From: Edolisoma coerulescens
Lineage: Eukaryota; Chordata; Aves; Passeriformes; Campephagidae
Length of the DNA: 64,000 nt
Assembly: GCA_013397115.1 (NCBI GenBank)
Contig: VWZW01006282.1
Coordinates: 1,735,831 to 1,799,830 of the forward strand
Reading direction: 5' to 3'
The translations under genes were made by a program, and so were the position numbers. Below the pieces are notes generated by a model. The model saw only the letters and a list, made by a program, of their open reading frames with translations, did no database searches and had not been told where the DNA came from. Below are positions 33,869 through 47,400 of the stretch, piece after piece (position 1 is the first letter of the stretch; each line of letters begins with the position of its first letter).

Positions 33869-36800
33869 GTGGCCCCTCTGGAGGTTTCAGAGGAGAGGGG
33901 CTGGAGGAATGCTCGCTGGCAGCATGTCCCACAGCAGTCACTTGCCTTCTGTGTGGGCTGGATGTGTAAGTTGCATCTGTGTGGTGCAGTCAGTGAGGGT
34001 CCACATGAGCAGAAATCCTCTTCTGCAGCCTCAGTCTGGGATGTTCATGTCTGGAGAATGGGCAGAATATCTCTGTGATCTGTGGACCTGAATTTGTGTA
34101 TGCAAGTTTAACTTTCTGTCTTCATCTGTGGCGCAGATTGAAACATTTTGGTATTGAAGGAAACCACCTTCGACTGCCCAGCTCCCACCCACCCCAAGGA
34201 CTCAGTTTGTGCTCCTGTCCTTGTCCCTGTGTCCAGCACTGCAGCATAGCCCTGGGGCAGGAGCTGTACCTTGGGGCACATGAGAGAGTCACCCCTGCCT
34301 GCCAGCTCCTTCTCATCCCGTCTGAGTGGATATTGTTCAGGTCCTGCCTGGACCTGTTCTCTGTGGGCAGCTCAGCATCAGTGACAACAGTGACAGCAGC
34401 CATCAAGGGCTGGTATCAAGGTAGCATCCCTCACAGTGATGGATACCCTTGGATTTCCTGTAGATCACCCTCAGAGATCAGTGGTCTTTTGAGTATGATT
34501 GGTTAATGTGCAAGATTACTGAGACAGGCACGTGGAGGGGCCTGATAGGATCTCAGGGAGATGAGGGCAAAGTTGATCCGCAGCAGAGGCAGGATGAAAA
34601 GGTCTTTTCTCCAGGGTTGACCCATCTTTCTGTCCCTCTGAGCCTACCACTATCTTTACGTTATTGAGTGCCACAGGATGCACTTCCCACGTGTTGGAGA
34701 ACTGGCAGAAGGAGAAGTGTCCTGCATGGCTCACCAGCAGGACATGGCATTGCCTCGTTGAGGCCTCCCTAGCTTCCCAGGGGTGATGGATGTGCTGTGT
34801 GTGCTGCTGGATCCCACCACGACCTGGCAGTGTAGGGCTCAGCAGCCCTCGCTGGCTCATTTCCTCTTGGCGTGATGTGAACCAGCAGTCCTTGATGCAG
34901 CACAGCCTCGCTGCCGGAAAGCTGCAGGTGGCTCCGGAGCAGCAAGCTGGTCACCCCGCTGTGCGGCGTGTCCTCCACAGCTTTGGCACATCTCAGCCTC
35001 TCCATGGGGCCGTGGCCACCTGGCCTGTCACATGTGCTGTAAGGAGGGCTGTAGCCCTTTCCAGCCTCTGAAATGAGAGCAGAAGTGTGTTGGGGAGTGC
35101 TTTGTGGGGATACGGATAAAGCTTTCATGGCAAATGGATGCCATCTCTTTTCCTTGAGATTATATCCTCTTCCTTTTTTTTCCCATCTCTCATGATAAAC
35201 GATATATGAATTTCTGACTCTGAGCAGCCTTGATGCTGGGAAATGCTCTCATTCAAGCAGAGAATCTAGGTCAGCTGCTCGTAAGAATAGATCAAACCTT
35301 CACTGAATGCAGTGGACGGACCTGCAGTGGGACGGGTTTTTCCCTGGCTTATTTTGTTCATAGTGAGCTCCAGAAGTTGACAGGCATTTTGTGGACAGCA
35401 GCTATAACATCCTGCCAGCAGGCTTGATGCAAGCATTACTGAATCACTGCATCACAGAGGAAAATCAATACTATGAGGTATTGATAGTGATTTTAAATTT
35501 TTTTTTTAACCTAAGATAAGGCACTCAGTAATGAAGATCTGTATCTATGGTCAAAAGGGTCCGATTCATGAGAACATATATTATAAAAATTGAACTTTTT
35601 CTCTCATTCGCACCTGTAAATAACTGCTCTTACATATGGCATCTAATTATTTAATTGTATATGCAGATTAGATAGTCATTTACATGCTGTCATCAATGAC
35701 AGCAACTAATAGCACTGGCAGTTATTTCCAGGAACATATGGTAATGCCAAAGGTTTTAAATATTAGTCAGTACCTGCCATACATTTCAATATCTCTCCCC
35801 ATGTCTTCCTTTCAAAAATGTTAGAATAAATTAATAATCACAAGGTGCATCTGCTTCTTCTTGGAACTAGTTGCACCAGAGAAGATCTGTTGTATTATAT
35901 ATTTTATTTGAAATTACAGTCCAGCTCAGAGTTCCTGATTTATCCTGGTGTGATGGCTCCTGGAGACTGGGAAGGAAGAAGAAAGAAGATGCTAATAGGC
36001 TTTTTCTCCGTTTTATTTACACATGAGGAAGGCATGACATGAAGGACTCAGGTCCCACTGGTACAAATGGGATCCATAGACATTTTTATCCAGAAGATAT
36101 TTTACAGGTCTTTGGCCTTCCTTTTGTGTAGACCTAAATGTTTACCCATGGTGAGGTTAGTAGGAATCAGGGCTAGGGACTACCCAGTTCCTCTTCTTAT
36201 CCTCAGCTACAAAATCAGTGCAGTCATCTTTTTCCTGACATAAAACAGGTTTTGAGCATGAAAGCTTATATTTTTGCTGCCATTTTACATGTTTTGCCCA
36301 CATGTATAATGTGTATTGGACTGTGAAGAGTGGGGTAACAGCCAAGGAGACCTCAGTGAACATATAACCATGACTGGGCTTGGAAGCTCCACATTAAAAA
36401 CTTGTGTAGAAAATACCATTAATGACCCATTTATTCAAACAGACAAGCTCCAAGGCAGCTGCCTGAAAATCCAGTGATTCTGTACTGTGTCAAGATCAGC
36501 TGTATTAACTTGATTTGCAGTTTGTGTCATTTTCAGAGGTTATTGACTCCAAGGCATTTGTTGTCAAGTAGTCACAGAGCACACAAACACCACTCTGCAC
36601 CACTACTTCCTGCTCACTAAACAGATGTGTACAGTTAACAGGCTGAATATTCTCTTTGAAATGAAAGGAAATTGTCAGTTACTTAAATCCTTTGTTGGAA
36701 TGTGAGCCTTAATGCTCTTTTTTAATTTGTTTTCAAGAGTCTTGGCTCTTGACAGCCAGTAAATAATACGTGCTGGAGATCTAAGGTCATAACAGCGCAG

Positions 36801-37881
36801 ATAACATGCTTGGTCATGATGGGAAAAAAATAGTAATTCCTTTTTTAATTTGCTTGATAATTTAGAAACATCCTTACAAGTCACCTAATTTTGGTTCCTT
36901 GAGGACCACATCTTTCTCCTTTGCAGGGAGAATCTTTCTGTGAGCGATGAAGGCGGCAGAGTGGCTGCGAAGAAGGCGGCAGAGGAACTGTGCCAGGTGC
37001 TGGCAGTTGGTGCTGTGCAGCTCTCGGGAGCTGGGGTAGAGTCTCTGGCTCTTTCTATAGCACTCCCCCCACTCTGCTGAGGCGTGGGAAGCAATGGAAA
37101 GATGAGATACATCCTGATACTGACAGCAGATGAACGCAGTACAAATACTCTTCCCTTTCCTTTACCTTGCATCTTCCTGATGCCTCCCTCCCCAGGTTTT
37201 GCCCACCTCTGGTTTTCTTGCTATTTCTTTCATTCCTGTAAGAGAAAAATGGGTCAGAAAATGTTGAAGACTCTAAGGCAGCTTCCACATCATGAAACAG
37301 TGCTGAATTTTCTAGTGCCATTTCTCTTCTAAATGCTTTTCTGGTTTTGGAAGAAAACCCAGTGATGCAGTGTAAATGTTTTATCACCATGTATTTGGGA
37401 AGTCTGCTTTATTCAGCTTGAACTGGTGCTAATAAAAATTTAATGCTTCTCTTTGTGCTCATGAAGAGTTCCTCCCCAGGGTATTTTACTGAAGCAGTTT
37501 CAGAGGACGATTAGCTCTCTGCTAGGACCCTTTTGGGTGCCTCTTGCTGTAGCAAATCCCTCACTGTAGCTAGCTAGCTCCAGTGCTAAGATTGCAAAAA
37601 TCTTTCAAAACTGACCTTTTAACAGTGTGATTTGGCATCTTCTTGGATATTCTGAGCTTTACCAGGGCTAGTGGCTAAACCAGATTCCTGCTCACTGTGG
37701 TGTGGGAATGGAGCTCTTGCTCAGGTTGTCCAGAAGTGACAACAGGAGATTCTTGGTGCTGAACATTTCTGAAAATTGTCTATACAAAAGCTGATCTCTT
37801 TTCTTCTACCTCCTCTCCTAAATAACCTGTTCAGCCACGAGGATAAGGGCCCTGAGTTGTGTTGTTAATATACCCCACCCC

Positions 37882-37990
37882 ATACTAATAAATGTATTAA
37901 TATATTGATATATTATTACATTACATACTTATATGTTGATGTGGTAATATAAGAAGATATATTTATTTAAATATATTAATATATCGATAT
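37882..37990. repeat. A/T-rich low-complexity, TATTAATATA-like
   Basis: Repeated ATTAATAT and ATATTGATAT words, partly self-complementary. Simple-sequence drift rather than a gene. Confidence 0.75.
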
Positions 37991-40900
37991 GCCCCATCCA
38001 ATAACTCCTTTGGCAGTGCAGGTGTGTGGGACATTCCTGCTTTAGTTTGTAGCCAGACACACTTGAAGTGAATGTTGAGTGGAGAAACATTTGAGTTTTG
38101 ATATTGTGTTAATATTGAAATGTACCTGGCTCCTGTCAGAGGTCTCGGGGTGTCCTGGCAGCTGATCTGTAGTTATGATTTTTAGCATCCAGATGGTGTC
38201 TGGCAGATGTGCCTGTGGAGCCGTGTCAGTACTCTTGGGGGTGAAACACTGAAGACTGGAATTTACACAATCACTGGCCTCTTGTGGCAGCAGAAAAAGC
38301 CTGCAAATGATGTCATGTGGATTTTCAGTCCCAAATCTCTGCATATGCTGTTCTATGTAAGGCTGTGGGTACAGCTGTGTGTAGGAAGTTTCCTGTGAAG
38401 TTGAACCTAAAGTTTTTACTTCTGGATAGAATTGATGTAAAAATGCACAGAGGAATCCTGTCGATCTAAGGCAAATGAAGAGACTCAAAATTTTAGGCTT
38501 GTCTGCCCAAATGTAGATGGAATATTCATAATACAAACTTTCAAAAAAAACCCCCTCTGGATAATATCATGGATCATCTTGAAATGAGACATGGTAGTGG
38601 TTGAGGTAATGCATTCTTCACCAGACTAGCAAACAATATCCATGATTTATTTTTTTAAAAAGCTCTTTCCATTCCTAGGAGAACAAGCAGCATTTAAGTT
38701 GAAGATTTCCTCTGGCAAAGCTGCCCTCGGAGCCTTCCTTGGATAGCTTCAAATAACTCATAAGACTAGAAACCAAGCTGTTGGGTGACTGCTTTTCTAG
38801 GACATGACCAGATTGGCAGCCTGCAGCACTGTGATGTTTTCTGTGGCAGAAAACTTTCCTGAAGACTAAGTTGCTACTCCAAAAAGTATCGATTTAGTCT
38901 TCTCTTACTATGTGGATTAAGATACTCTCAATGCAACGATTTTTAGGGCCACTTCAAACACCCCTGTTGCTTGACTCTCCACAGTTCATCTTTAAAATTT
39001 TTGGGATTGTGTGTTTTATTTATTTATTATTATTACTACTGCCATTGTTGTCAAAAGGGGAAGCAGCTTCCTTAAACCAATGCTTGTTTCATTCTGAAAA
39101 GAAAAAACAGAATTAGGCAAAATCCCCAGGAATTAGCTAAAAATGTTCTAAAGGAACAGCAAAGTAGGTTACTAATTAAGTGAAAATTGAGGTCAGTTCA
39201 GAATGGGATCCTCACAATCAGAGGGAAAACAGAGGCAGTGCAAAATTTTATATCACATCCAATGTTTTGTTTCAGTGTTCAGGGCAGCGAAGGAGCAGCA
39301 TTCAATTCTTTGGGGAACTTGTCCTTAGGACTTTAGTGTGGTTGCTGAAAGTGATGGGACCATGCAGCCTCTCTGCCAATCCATCTGCCTGTCCTCTCCT
39401 CATAAACCAAATTCCTCCAGCTTCAGACAAATCAGAGAAGGACAGAGGTCTCATATTAACTTCTTCAAAACAGGATAAAAATAAGTGGCTGAGCAGAGAA
39501 AAGCTACTCAAGCAAATACACTCAGGAAGAGAAAGGAAGAAGCTTCCTTCTTTCCCTTTTTCTCCAAAATCTGTGGCCTGTTTGGGGTAGCACAGATCTC
39601 AGGAGGTGAGAAGTTGCAGCCTGGGGCCAGGAGTCAGTGTAGGGAAGAAACTTTGTTTCATCTGTTGCTATAGGAGAGGCTGCCTGTATTAAATATTTGT
39701 GCTGCTTTATTTGCTCTTGCACACACACACACAGGTTATCTGGAGAGTACAGGGGATTTGGTGAGCAACAGAGGCAAGGAAACCATGTTTGTGTACCTTC
39801 TGAGCTGCCAGGTGGAGTCTCTGATGTGAAATAAAGGCTGAGTTCATGATGCGTTCTCTTCCTTAGCAGAGGCAGTGAAGGTCTATCCTGTCCTCAGACA
39901 TGTATGTTTATGAAGTGTGTAAGGATGTACTATTTTGTGTGAGCCACCTTCTGTCAGTTTGGTTAAAACTGGCTTTAAAATTTGTTAAAACTGACTTAAA
40001 ATCCACTCCTGTGCCTTAGGACAAGGGATCATATGAATACAGAGATACGCGCAACCTCTTGCTGTGTTGTCTTGTTTCCTTAGGAAATGGAGTTATCCCT
40101 AGGAAATAAGAATTAATATATGCTTTCCACAGGATGATAAACATCTAACTGCACAATAGACAAAGTCACCTCTTGCACATGACTGTGATGGCGATGCCAG
40201 CTGCAATGTCAAACGTGAGGGGAAGGTGCTTTTGTTTTGTTTCTTTGTTGGTTTGTTTGTCTTCCCTCTCTCCAAAAAAAAACCCTACCTTGCTTGGAAT
40301 AGAGATTTGCTCTTTTTGATTGCTGATGAAATCAAAGATGCTGTGTGTGAGTGGAGGAACACATTGCCAGACTACAGCATAGCTTCAGAGAGTGGTTTTG
40401 CATGGATTTATATCCTAGGGAGCCAACATCTTTCTGTGCCATACTCTGCACGTTTTATCATCAAAATTAATATTCCTTTCTGCCATGTTTCATGCCTTTG
40501 GTTCAAAGTGGTGGAAAGTACCAGTATGTTCTGGAAACAAAGAAGGAGGTGAAAAACCTCTCTCTCCAGATACTGCAGATCTGCCTGCCTGTTACGACCA
40601 AGAGTATTTCATATAACAGGTGCTACTGAGCACAAAGTTTCCATTGTCTGTGCCTGACTGTGTTCATGTAGTGTCCCTGCAAAGCAAGCAGGGCATCGCT
40701 GCATTGCTGGAATTGGAATATTAATGTAATTGGACTCTTGCAAAGTCATTTAATTTGTCGTGCTAATAGTCTGACTTCATCCGATTAGCATCCAGACCAA
40801 ACAGCTATTGTTCAAGTCAGGCACACAATCCACTTATTATGAAGAGATTTTATCTATATAGGCAGAAGAAATGGGAAACAGCAAGATAAAGAGTTAAGTC

Positions 40901-43438
40901 AACAGAGAAACAATATAAAAATTTATCCAAGATATTCACTTGTTTAATGGAAAATCCCAAAGACAAAGGAGTTACAGTTTTTCTGAGATAGGAAGAGAGA
41001 GTCTCAGTGATGTGGGGAGGCTGTGGACTTTTCCAGGAGCTCCAGGCAATGAGAAAAACTCCTGAATGCTGGGGATGTTCCTAGGAGACAAATTGCTCCT
41101 CTTTCACAGCAAGCATGGCAAGGGTCATGGCAGGGAGAATGACCCTGCAAGAGAACATTCCACTGTGGATAAATGGAGGCATTGAAACACCAGGAAGAAG
41201 GAGAGGGCTGGCTTCCAAGAAGTGGCTTTGGAGGAAGACAAAAGTCATTTGGTACACCTGACAAAAGGAGTTTGTTCAGAAGCAGAACTGTCCTTGTTCT
41301 TGATCCTGTGTCCTTGTGGTTTCCTATTGCCCTTCTTTCCTTGGAACGGCTCCCCTTGGGTGAGCAGCTCAGGAGCCTATGGAAGGAGCAGATGAAACAG
41401 TGCTGTGCCCCAATTCCTCTGCCCAAAACAATGGTTTTGGACTGCAAACAATCCCCTTTGCATTATGTAAACTCTTCATGAAAAACCTCTGTTCTAGTTT
41501 GGTTTCAACACTTTTATGTAAAGGTGTTGCTTCCCTGTGAGCTTTGCCTGTCTCGGCATAACGCCATCCATGGGGGCACTGTGGTAGATGATGTTTCTAG
41601 AGACTCAAATCATCCCCATATTTTAACTGCAGAATTTTAGCCTGAGCAGTAAAATAGCATTAGAGACAGAGGGGAGAGACCTGCACGTGCTGTTAAGGCA
41701 CACAGGCCCAGAAAAGCAGGCTGCTGGTGGCCTCTGGGCAGCTCCTTTGTGGCATGTCCCCTCCTGCGAGAGCGCATTCCCCTCAGTGACAACATCCTTC
41801 AACCCAAAGCAGTTGTGGGCAGGGCGTGCAGAGTGGGTGACGATGCATTGCTGCTCTGCTGAGGCATCACCTGCTGCTGCTGCTGGGCTCAGCACCCTTG
41901 GTCAGGCTGGCCATCCCCATCCTGCTGTCCCTTCTCAGGATGTTCCTGGCTGCCTGCTGCCAGAGGCCATGGCCTGCTCTGCCTACACACACTGGTTGCC
42001 CTGTGTGAGTGAGGGGAGGGCAGGACAGAGGAGCCATCTGGGTTGTTGGTGCTGCAGTGCTCAGGTGGGCTGTGCCCTGAGGGCAGTCTCATCTTGGGGA
42101 GTGGCTGACATTCCCTTGATTGAGTGGGTCAAGTGGTCCATGGAGTAAGAGATGGTCCTAGCCTCAGGATGTCTGTCCATCTCTGCAGTTGCTCCCCACT
42201 TTCCACAGGCTTTTATTGTACTCCCTTGAAAGAAGCTTTCTGGGAAAACACAGCAATTCTCACACATCATGTTGCCACAGTTTAGGGCACGATCTGCAAT
42301 TGTGAATGTGTTCAAAATCTGTGTACTGCAGAGAGTCTTGCCTTCAGGACTGGCACTTTGACATCTAATTTCCTTCCACAGAGAAGTCTAGGGAAATGGT
42401 TTTTGTTAGAGACAGGCTTGTTGGAAAAATGCTGATGAAGTGAAACATAAACATATTGTGTTGGAATTTTCATGGGAAAATACTGCTGAAGGGTTTCAGC
42501 ACGCCTGAAATGCTTCTCTCAGTACTGACCCTCTTACTCCATCTTGTATTCATATACTGTGCAGCTATAACATTCCAAATGAAACATTTTAACTTCAGCC
42601 AACTAAAAATTAAGGTCAAAATGGAATGTGTATAAAGCCTCTCAATTTTCAACTTTATTCACAAGCTGGGAAAACACTGTATTTTGCAATCTCAGTATTT
42701 CCTACTGGCAGCAGCTCAAATGTGTGACCACTGCTGGAATTTCTGTTTCTCTTTCCAAATGAAATGTATTTATTTCCTCCTCCCTATTGTTACTAATGAA
42801 TCAAGTGGCTTTGTGATAACATGCTGGTGGAATTAAGCACCGATAAAAGAGCCAGAACAACATAACATTTACTTGGTTTCCAAGTAGGAAACTAGTGGAA
42901 TTTTATTATAATGAAAATGTAGAAAATCTTGGAAGAAACTGCAGGCATTAAACCCAGAAATATGAATTCACATATTTGAAACGGTCTAGATGATGTATGG
43001 AAAAACCACCCCTTAAATTCTTACCCCAAAAATCATTGTTGCATAGTGTATGGTTTTGAATCAATCCAGCTTGTAATGATTAATACAAACTGTCCTCAGC
43101 TGATGAAAATCCTCAAGTTCTTGATTTAATCTTTATAATAATGGAATGGAGAATTAAACCCAGCTTGTAATTCTCTTGCAAGGAGGGTGTGGTAAGGACA
43201 GCATTTAAATTTCTCTCCAAGTTCTCACAGCAGTGTAGGGACTTTAAAAAAAATCCATTTTAAATGAAAGCTCCTGGATTTTAAGGATACTTTCTGTGTA
43301 GGAATTTTTTCTGTGGTTTATGGTCAGAACCTTTAGCAACCCAATACGGACCTCGTGCTAAGCAGACACACGTCTCCTTTTTCTTCAGGTGTGGATATTG
43401 GCTGGTGAACTGATCCGTATGAGTGCATACACATATGG

Positions 43439-43456
43439 ACACACACACACACACAC
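43439..43456. repeat. (AC)9 microsatellite
   Basis: Nine AC repeats followed by GTATAT, with a short GT run 40 nt later. About 0.5 kb upstream of the TNFAIP2-like promoter. Confidence 0.9.
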
Positions 43457-43981
43457 GTATATTGTGGATTGCTGCAATGTTATGCCATTTATATCTGTGT
43501 GTGTGTATATAAATTTAAAATAATACATAATAGTGTACATAGTTGCTGGAATATTGCACGTTCCAGAAGGCTGAGATCACTCTTATCTCCTCTGAATGGT
43601 GTGATTAAAACATGGAAACCAACACCCATTCTCTGGGCATTGACATCCCTAGTGTCTAGCACTAGGCTTGCTGGGAGGTGAGGGAAAAACTTGGCTCCAA
43701 ACTCAGATGTGATCTCCCTGCCAAAGAAAAGCTCAGGTGCAGCCTGGGCGTGTGGGGTGGGTGGAAAAGGATGTGTGCTTCATAGAAACGATTACTAATC
43801 AACTCCCTTAAACTGATAGGATTGTCATCAAGATAACTTGCGGTGCAGGAATGTTTTAATCATTTAGAAAATGCCAAAAATCCCCCTGACTTTCCCCCAG
43901 TGGTTGCAGTTAGATTGTGTATGAGGTTTTTGACGTTATTTTCCTAGAAGAGGGAAGGATTACATAAGAGGGCTGGAAGCC

Positions 43982-43989
43982 TATAAAAG
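43982..43989 (+). promoter_or_regulatory. TNFAIP2: TATA box of the TNFAIP2-like gene
   Basis: TATAAAAG, with a start of transcription expected near 44010-44020 (in GGACAGGAACCAGG) and the coding start at 44186. A GACTTTCCCC element at 43888-43897 matches the NF-kappa-B consensus except for its first two bases, and a TGACGTTA element (CRE-like) lies at 43931-43938. A TATA-driven, inducible promoter would suit TNFAIP2, which is induced by TNF in mammals. The factor sites are inference. Confidence 0.6.
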
Positions 43990-44011
43990 TGTCCTCACTT
44001 GGCACGGACAG

Positions 44012-44185
44012 GAACCAGGTTAGACTTTTTCAAAGGCAGCTGAAGCCAGAAAAAAGAATAAATCAGAAGAAGAGAGAACTTCTCTGGGAGATAGACACTA
44101 AGATTACTTTGCATAGAAGTGTTTCTCATGTTTTCTTCTGATAGTATTCCCAGCTGGACAGAAAGCACCTGAATCTGCTTGGATC
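44012..44185 (+). other. TNFAIP2: 5' UTR of the TNFAIP2-like gene
   Basis: Sequence between the predicted start and the ATG at 44186. There is an in-frame TAG at 44114-44116 and no in-frame ATG after it, which supports the chosen start. An internal acceptor (TTCTGATAG at 44136-44144) would allow a separate leader exon. Confidence 0.5.
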
Positions 44186-44471
44186 ATGAAGAAGACAAAG
44201 CATTCCTGGGCAGCCTTTGTGGGAGGAGGCAACAAGAAGGGTGAGAAAATGTCTGGGGAAAATGCAAGAATACTGCCCGAGGCCACACATGAGGAGAGAA
44301 AGAAGCAGGAGGCGAAGAGGAAAAGGAAATTGAAAACTCTGGCAGACAAATTGCTGAAGACTGTGGTTGGTGGGAAGGAGACGGTGGAGAAGGCTGGTGC
44401 TGAGAATGTGGCGGGGAATTTGCTGAAGATGTCAACCAGTAGGAAGGGAGTGGAGAGAGGGATGCCTGCAG
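44186..44471 (+). CDS. TNFAIP2: TNFAIP2-like coding exon 1, residues 1-95
   Basis: The ATG is in good context (ATCATGA, A at -3). It encodes a basic N-terminus beginning MKKTKHSWAAFV, with a KKQEAKRKRKLK patch at 39-50, then an amphipathic lysine-rich stretch. It ends at donor GTAACC after the first base of Glu96. A polybasic N-terminus that binds phosphoinositides is reported for M-Sec. The following 1.3 kb intron shows nothing else. Confidence 0.75.
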
Positions 44472-47400
44472 GTAACCTTGGACTTATCTCTGGGTGCAGG
44501 CCTGGATCTTCTCTGCCCCTCCCAGCCCTGCAGACTCTTGTTTTTCATTAGCTTCTGGATTAGGCACTTCCCACTCTCCTCCTCCCCATCCTTCAGCTGA
44601 ATTCCTGTCCCTTCTGAACTGTACACTTGCTACTCTGGACAGTTTTGTATTTCACTTTCCATTTGCCTCACAAATGTTTCTCTTTACTGTTCTTATTTTT
44701 ATCCCTGCAAAGACTCCTGATGTGTCTTGTGAGAAAGACAATGTACGTGTGACTGACACCCCATCGGTGTGACTGTGCTGTTCTTCCACAGATGGGAGGG
44801 GGAGGGGGGTTGTACACGGGCTGGTTGTGCCAATTAAACAATTCTTATGTGTTGCATGTATCAAGGCAGGACGGGGACAGCTTTTAGACCCCTCCTGAAT
44901 AACTTGCCAATTGCTTTGCTAGAGATCCTTGCAACCACCCTTTTCCATTTCATGTCATATTCCTCCCTCCAGTCCTGTTCAGTTTAATTCTTACTACACA
45001 TATGAGATGTTTTCATAGAGGAAAGGAAGGATATAGGCAAAACATAGTGGAAGCTCATACTTTTTCATTCTTCACTCTACACCCAAAGTTGTATCCTGAA
45101 TTATTTAAGTCCCACTGCTTCTGGCTTTACTTAACTTTCCCTGCATTCTCATCAAGTTCGATTTGTCCTCTGGGCTGTGCTCCAGATACCTTTGGACAAA
45201 CCTTAACCCTTTGTTACTCAATCTTGTAATCTGCAAAACACATGGAAAAAAGCCCCGCAGCTCTGTGCAGCTGTTGTGAGAGTACATTTAACTCTTGTTG
45301 GTTGGCTAGGTAAGATACTTTGGAAACAAGCAGCACCGAAAAACTTCCTTCCAAGGGAGATTGCAGCACTTTGGTCCTGCCAGGGTTTCTGTACAGGAGG
45401 CAGAGAATTCCTTCCAGGCTTGGCTTTCAGCTGTTGGCTTGTTCAGAAGATGTCCTTTCTTTAATGATTTTCTTCTGGGCAGAAGGTACGTTTCTCAAGG
45501 AAAGTAATTAATGAACCTTCATTGCTCACATGAGGAGGTCTCTGGAATGATGACAGAAAGCTGCAGACTAATCTGCAAGCTTGGTTAACCAGGAAGAGAA
45601 AGGATGAAAGAAATCTAGAAACAAAAAGTGCTTCCCCTGAGGAAACTGAGAGATACTAGTGCTAGACCTAAAGTGGGCTGATCTTGACTAGATCCTGAGG
45701 AGTTTTGGAATACATATAAACTAGATACTTCATAACTTGGATATTAAAGTGATGGGTCCTATAGACAAGTGAACAAACAGCAAGTTGTGTTCTTATTCTG
45801 TTGCAGAGGAAACCATCTGCAGATTCATTGAGCAAGGAAAATTTTTGGAAGCTTGTGATCAAATTCATAATCTGGAGCATTCTGGAAATGATGGTGTGGG
45901 AAAGTCTGAATCACTTTATGCACTGCTGGCTGAACGAATGTGGACTGTAGTGGGAGAAGCGCTCAGTGGAAGTGATAGGATGCTCCTGGAGCCATTGCAG
46001 TCAGTGGGGGAATCACTGAAGTGGGAGAGGCAGAAGGAAGCAGAGAGGCGTGGCAACGGCCGAGAGACAGAGTCTGTTTCCACCTGGAGTCCAAACTTCT
46101 GGAGAAAAGATCTGGAGGAAAAACTAATGCAGTACCTGGCAGCCCAGATTCCCGTGTTTGGTTCCTCTACTAACACAGATGAGACTGCACTAAAACAGCA
46201 CCTGAGTCATCTGGAAATGACATTTCTCCCCAGCCTGGAGCACAGAAGTGATGTCTTCAAGGAAGCAGGACTGCTCGTCACCTATGCCCGCTGCTGTCAT
46301 GCCTCTTTGTGTTCTCACCTTGTCACACTTACTGACAGTAACTGTTTCAGCTTCAGCCAATGTCTTTTAATTTATGAATGGAGCATTAAAATGTACAAAA
46401 GGTATGTCTGAGGGACTTTTTTCCTACATTTTTTCTATATCTCTATTTTTTGTTTCTGAGAATAGTCCCTGCTTCCTGATAACGCAGGGATGATCAGGAC
46501 TCTTGCTGAGTTTAGGTTTGCCCACTGCCTCTTCTATCTTCTGTGCTCTCAGAATCAGAGCCTTTTTTCATTGCAGTACTGCCTCTTTCTAAATCCTTAA
46601 TACCAGATTCAGGGGTTTACATGAGGTAGGCAGGTATTTCTCTGCTGGACTCCTGTTGGACATGCACAATTTTCTGCTTTATCGAACGATTTCTTTCCTC
46701 ACGTTTTAAAGCAAGATTTATAATACTCCAATTACCCCAGAGTAATTTTCCCTGGCCTTTATGTCAGCACGGTGCTCTATGGATTTCTCTTGTTCTGCCC
46801 TTGGTTCTCACACTGCTTTATCTGGCTTGTAGTTTTCCCAGTTGTTTCTATATTTCCTTCATTAGTGTTCAGATCACAGGAAAAGCATGTAACGGATAAT
46901 TAAATTCCTGCCCAAGTTTGGGGAAACAGATATGGCTTTCCCCCTGATATGAAGAATGGCACATCTGGAACCGTTTGGCCCGATGTGAATTCAAAGCCTG
47001 TGGGTGTCATCAAAGCCTGAAACCTTCTTGTGATTTCTTTTTTATGGTAGATGAGGAGTTTGATTCTCTGTGTCCATGGTTTAATTGCTACTTGGCAGCT
47101 CCAATCTACTTATGCCCTAATAGTTCTCAGCCTTTTTGGATTATTTGATTGCTTTCATCCAAGCCTACAGCTTCTCTTTTCTTTGCATTAATTACATTTA
47201 TAAACCCTTGATTAGCTCATAAGCAGTTTATCAGGTGGGCTCTTCCCCTAGCCAGCTCCTGAAGGAGGGAAGCAGTGTGGTGGGTACTCACTGGTCATCA
47301 TCAGGCAAGTGGTCAGGAGTACCACTTACTGCTGCTTTTAAAATGGTAAAACTTTGGAGTAATGAATTGATGAAATATTGAAAACTTTAATACAATTGGA

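Larger units (their letters stand above)
33869..43880. other. Gene-poor stretch upstream of the TNFAIP2-like gene
   Basis: No supported exon. An A/T-rich low-complexity patch lies at 37882-37990. A/T-rich segments near 35580-35760 and 40690-40860 with homeobox-type ATTA motifs look more structured than their surroundings and are raised in the findings. Confidence 0.5.

Noticed and set aside
38042..38536. 164-codon minus-strand open frame
   Set aside because: No recognisable domain, ordinary composition and no nearby splice or promoter signals; expected by chance in this much noncoding DNA.
41687..42148. 153-codon plus-strand open frame
   Set aside because: Cysteine- and tryptophan-rich random-looking sequence with no start context or splice support.
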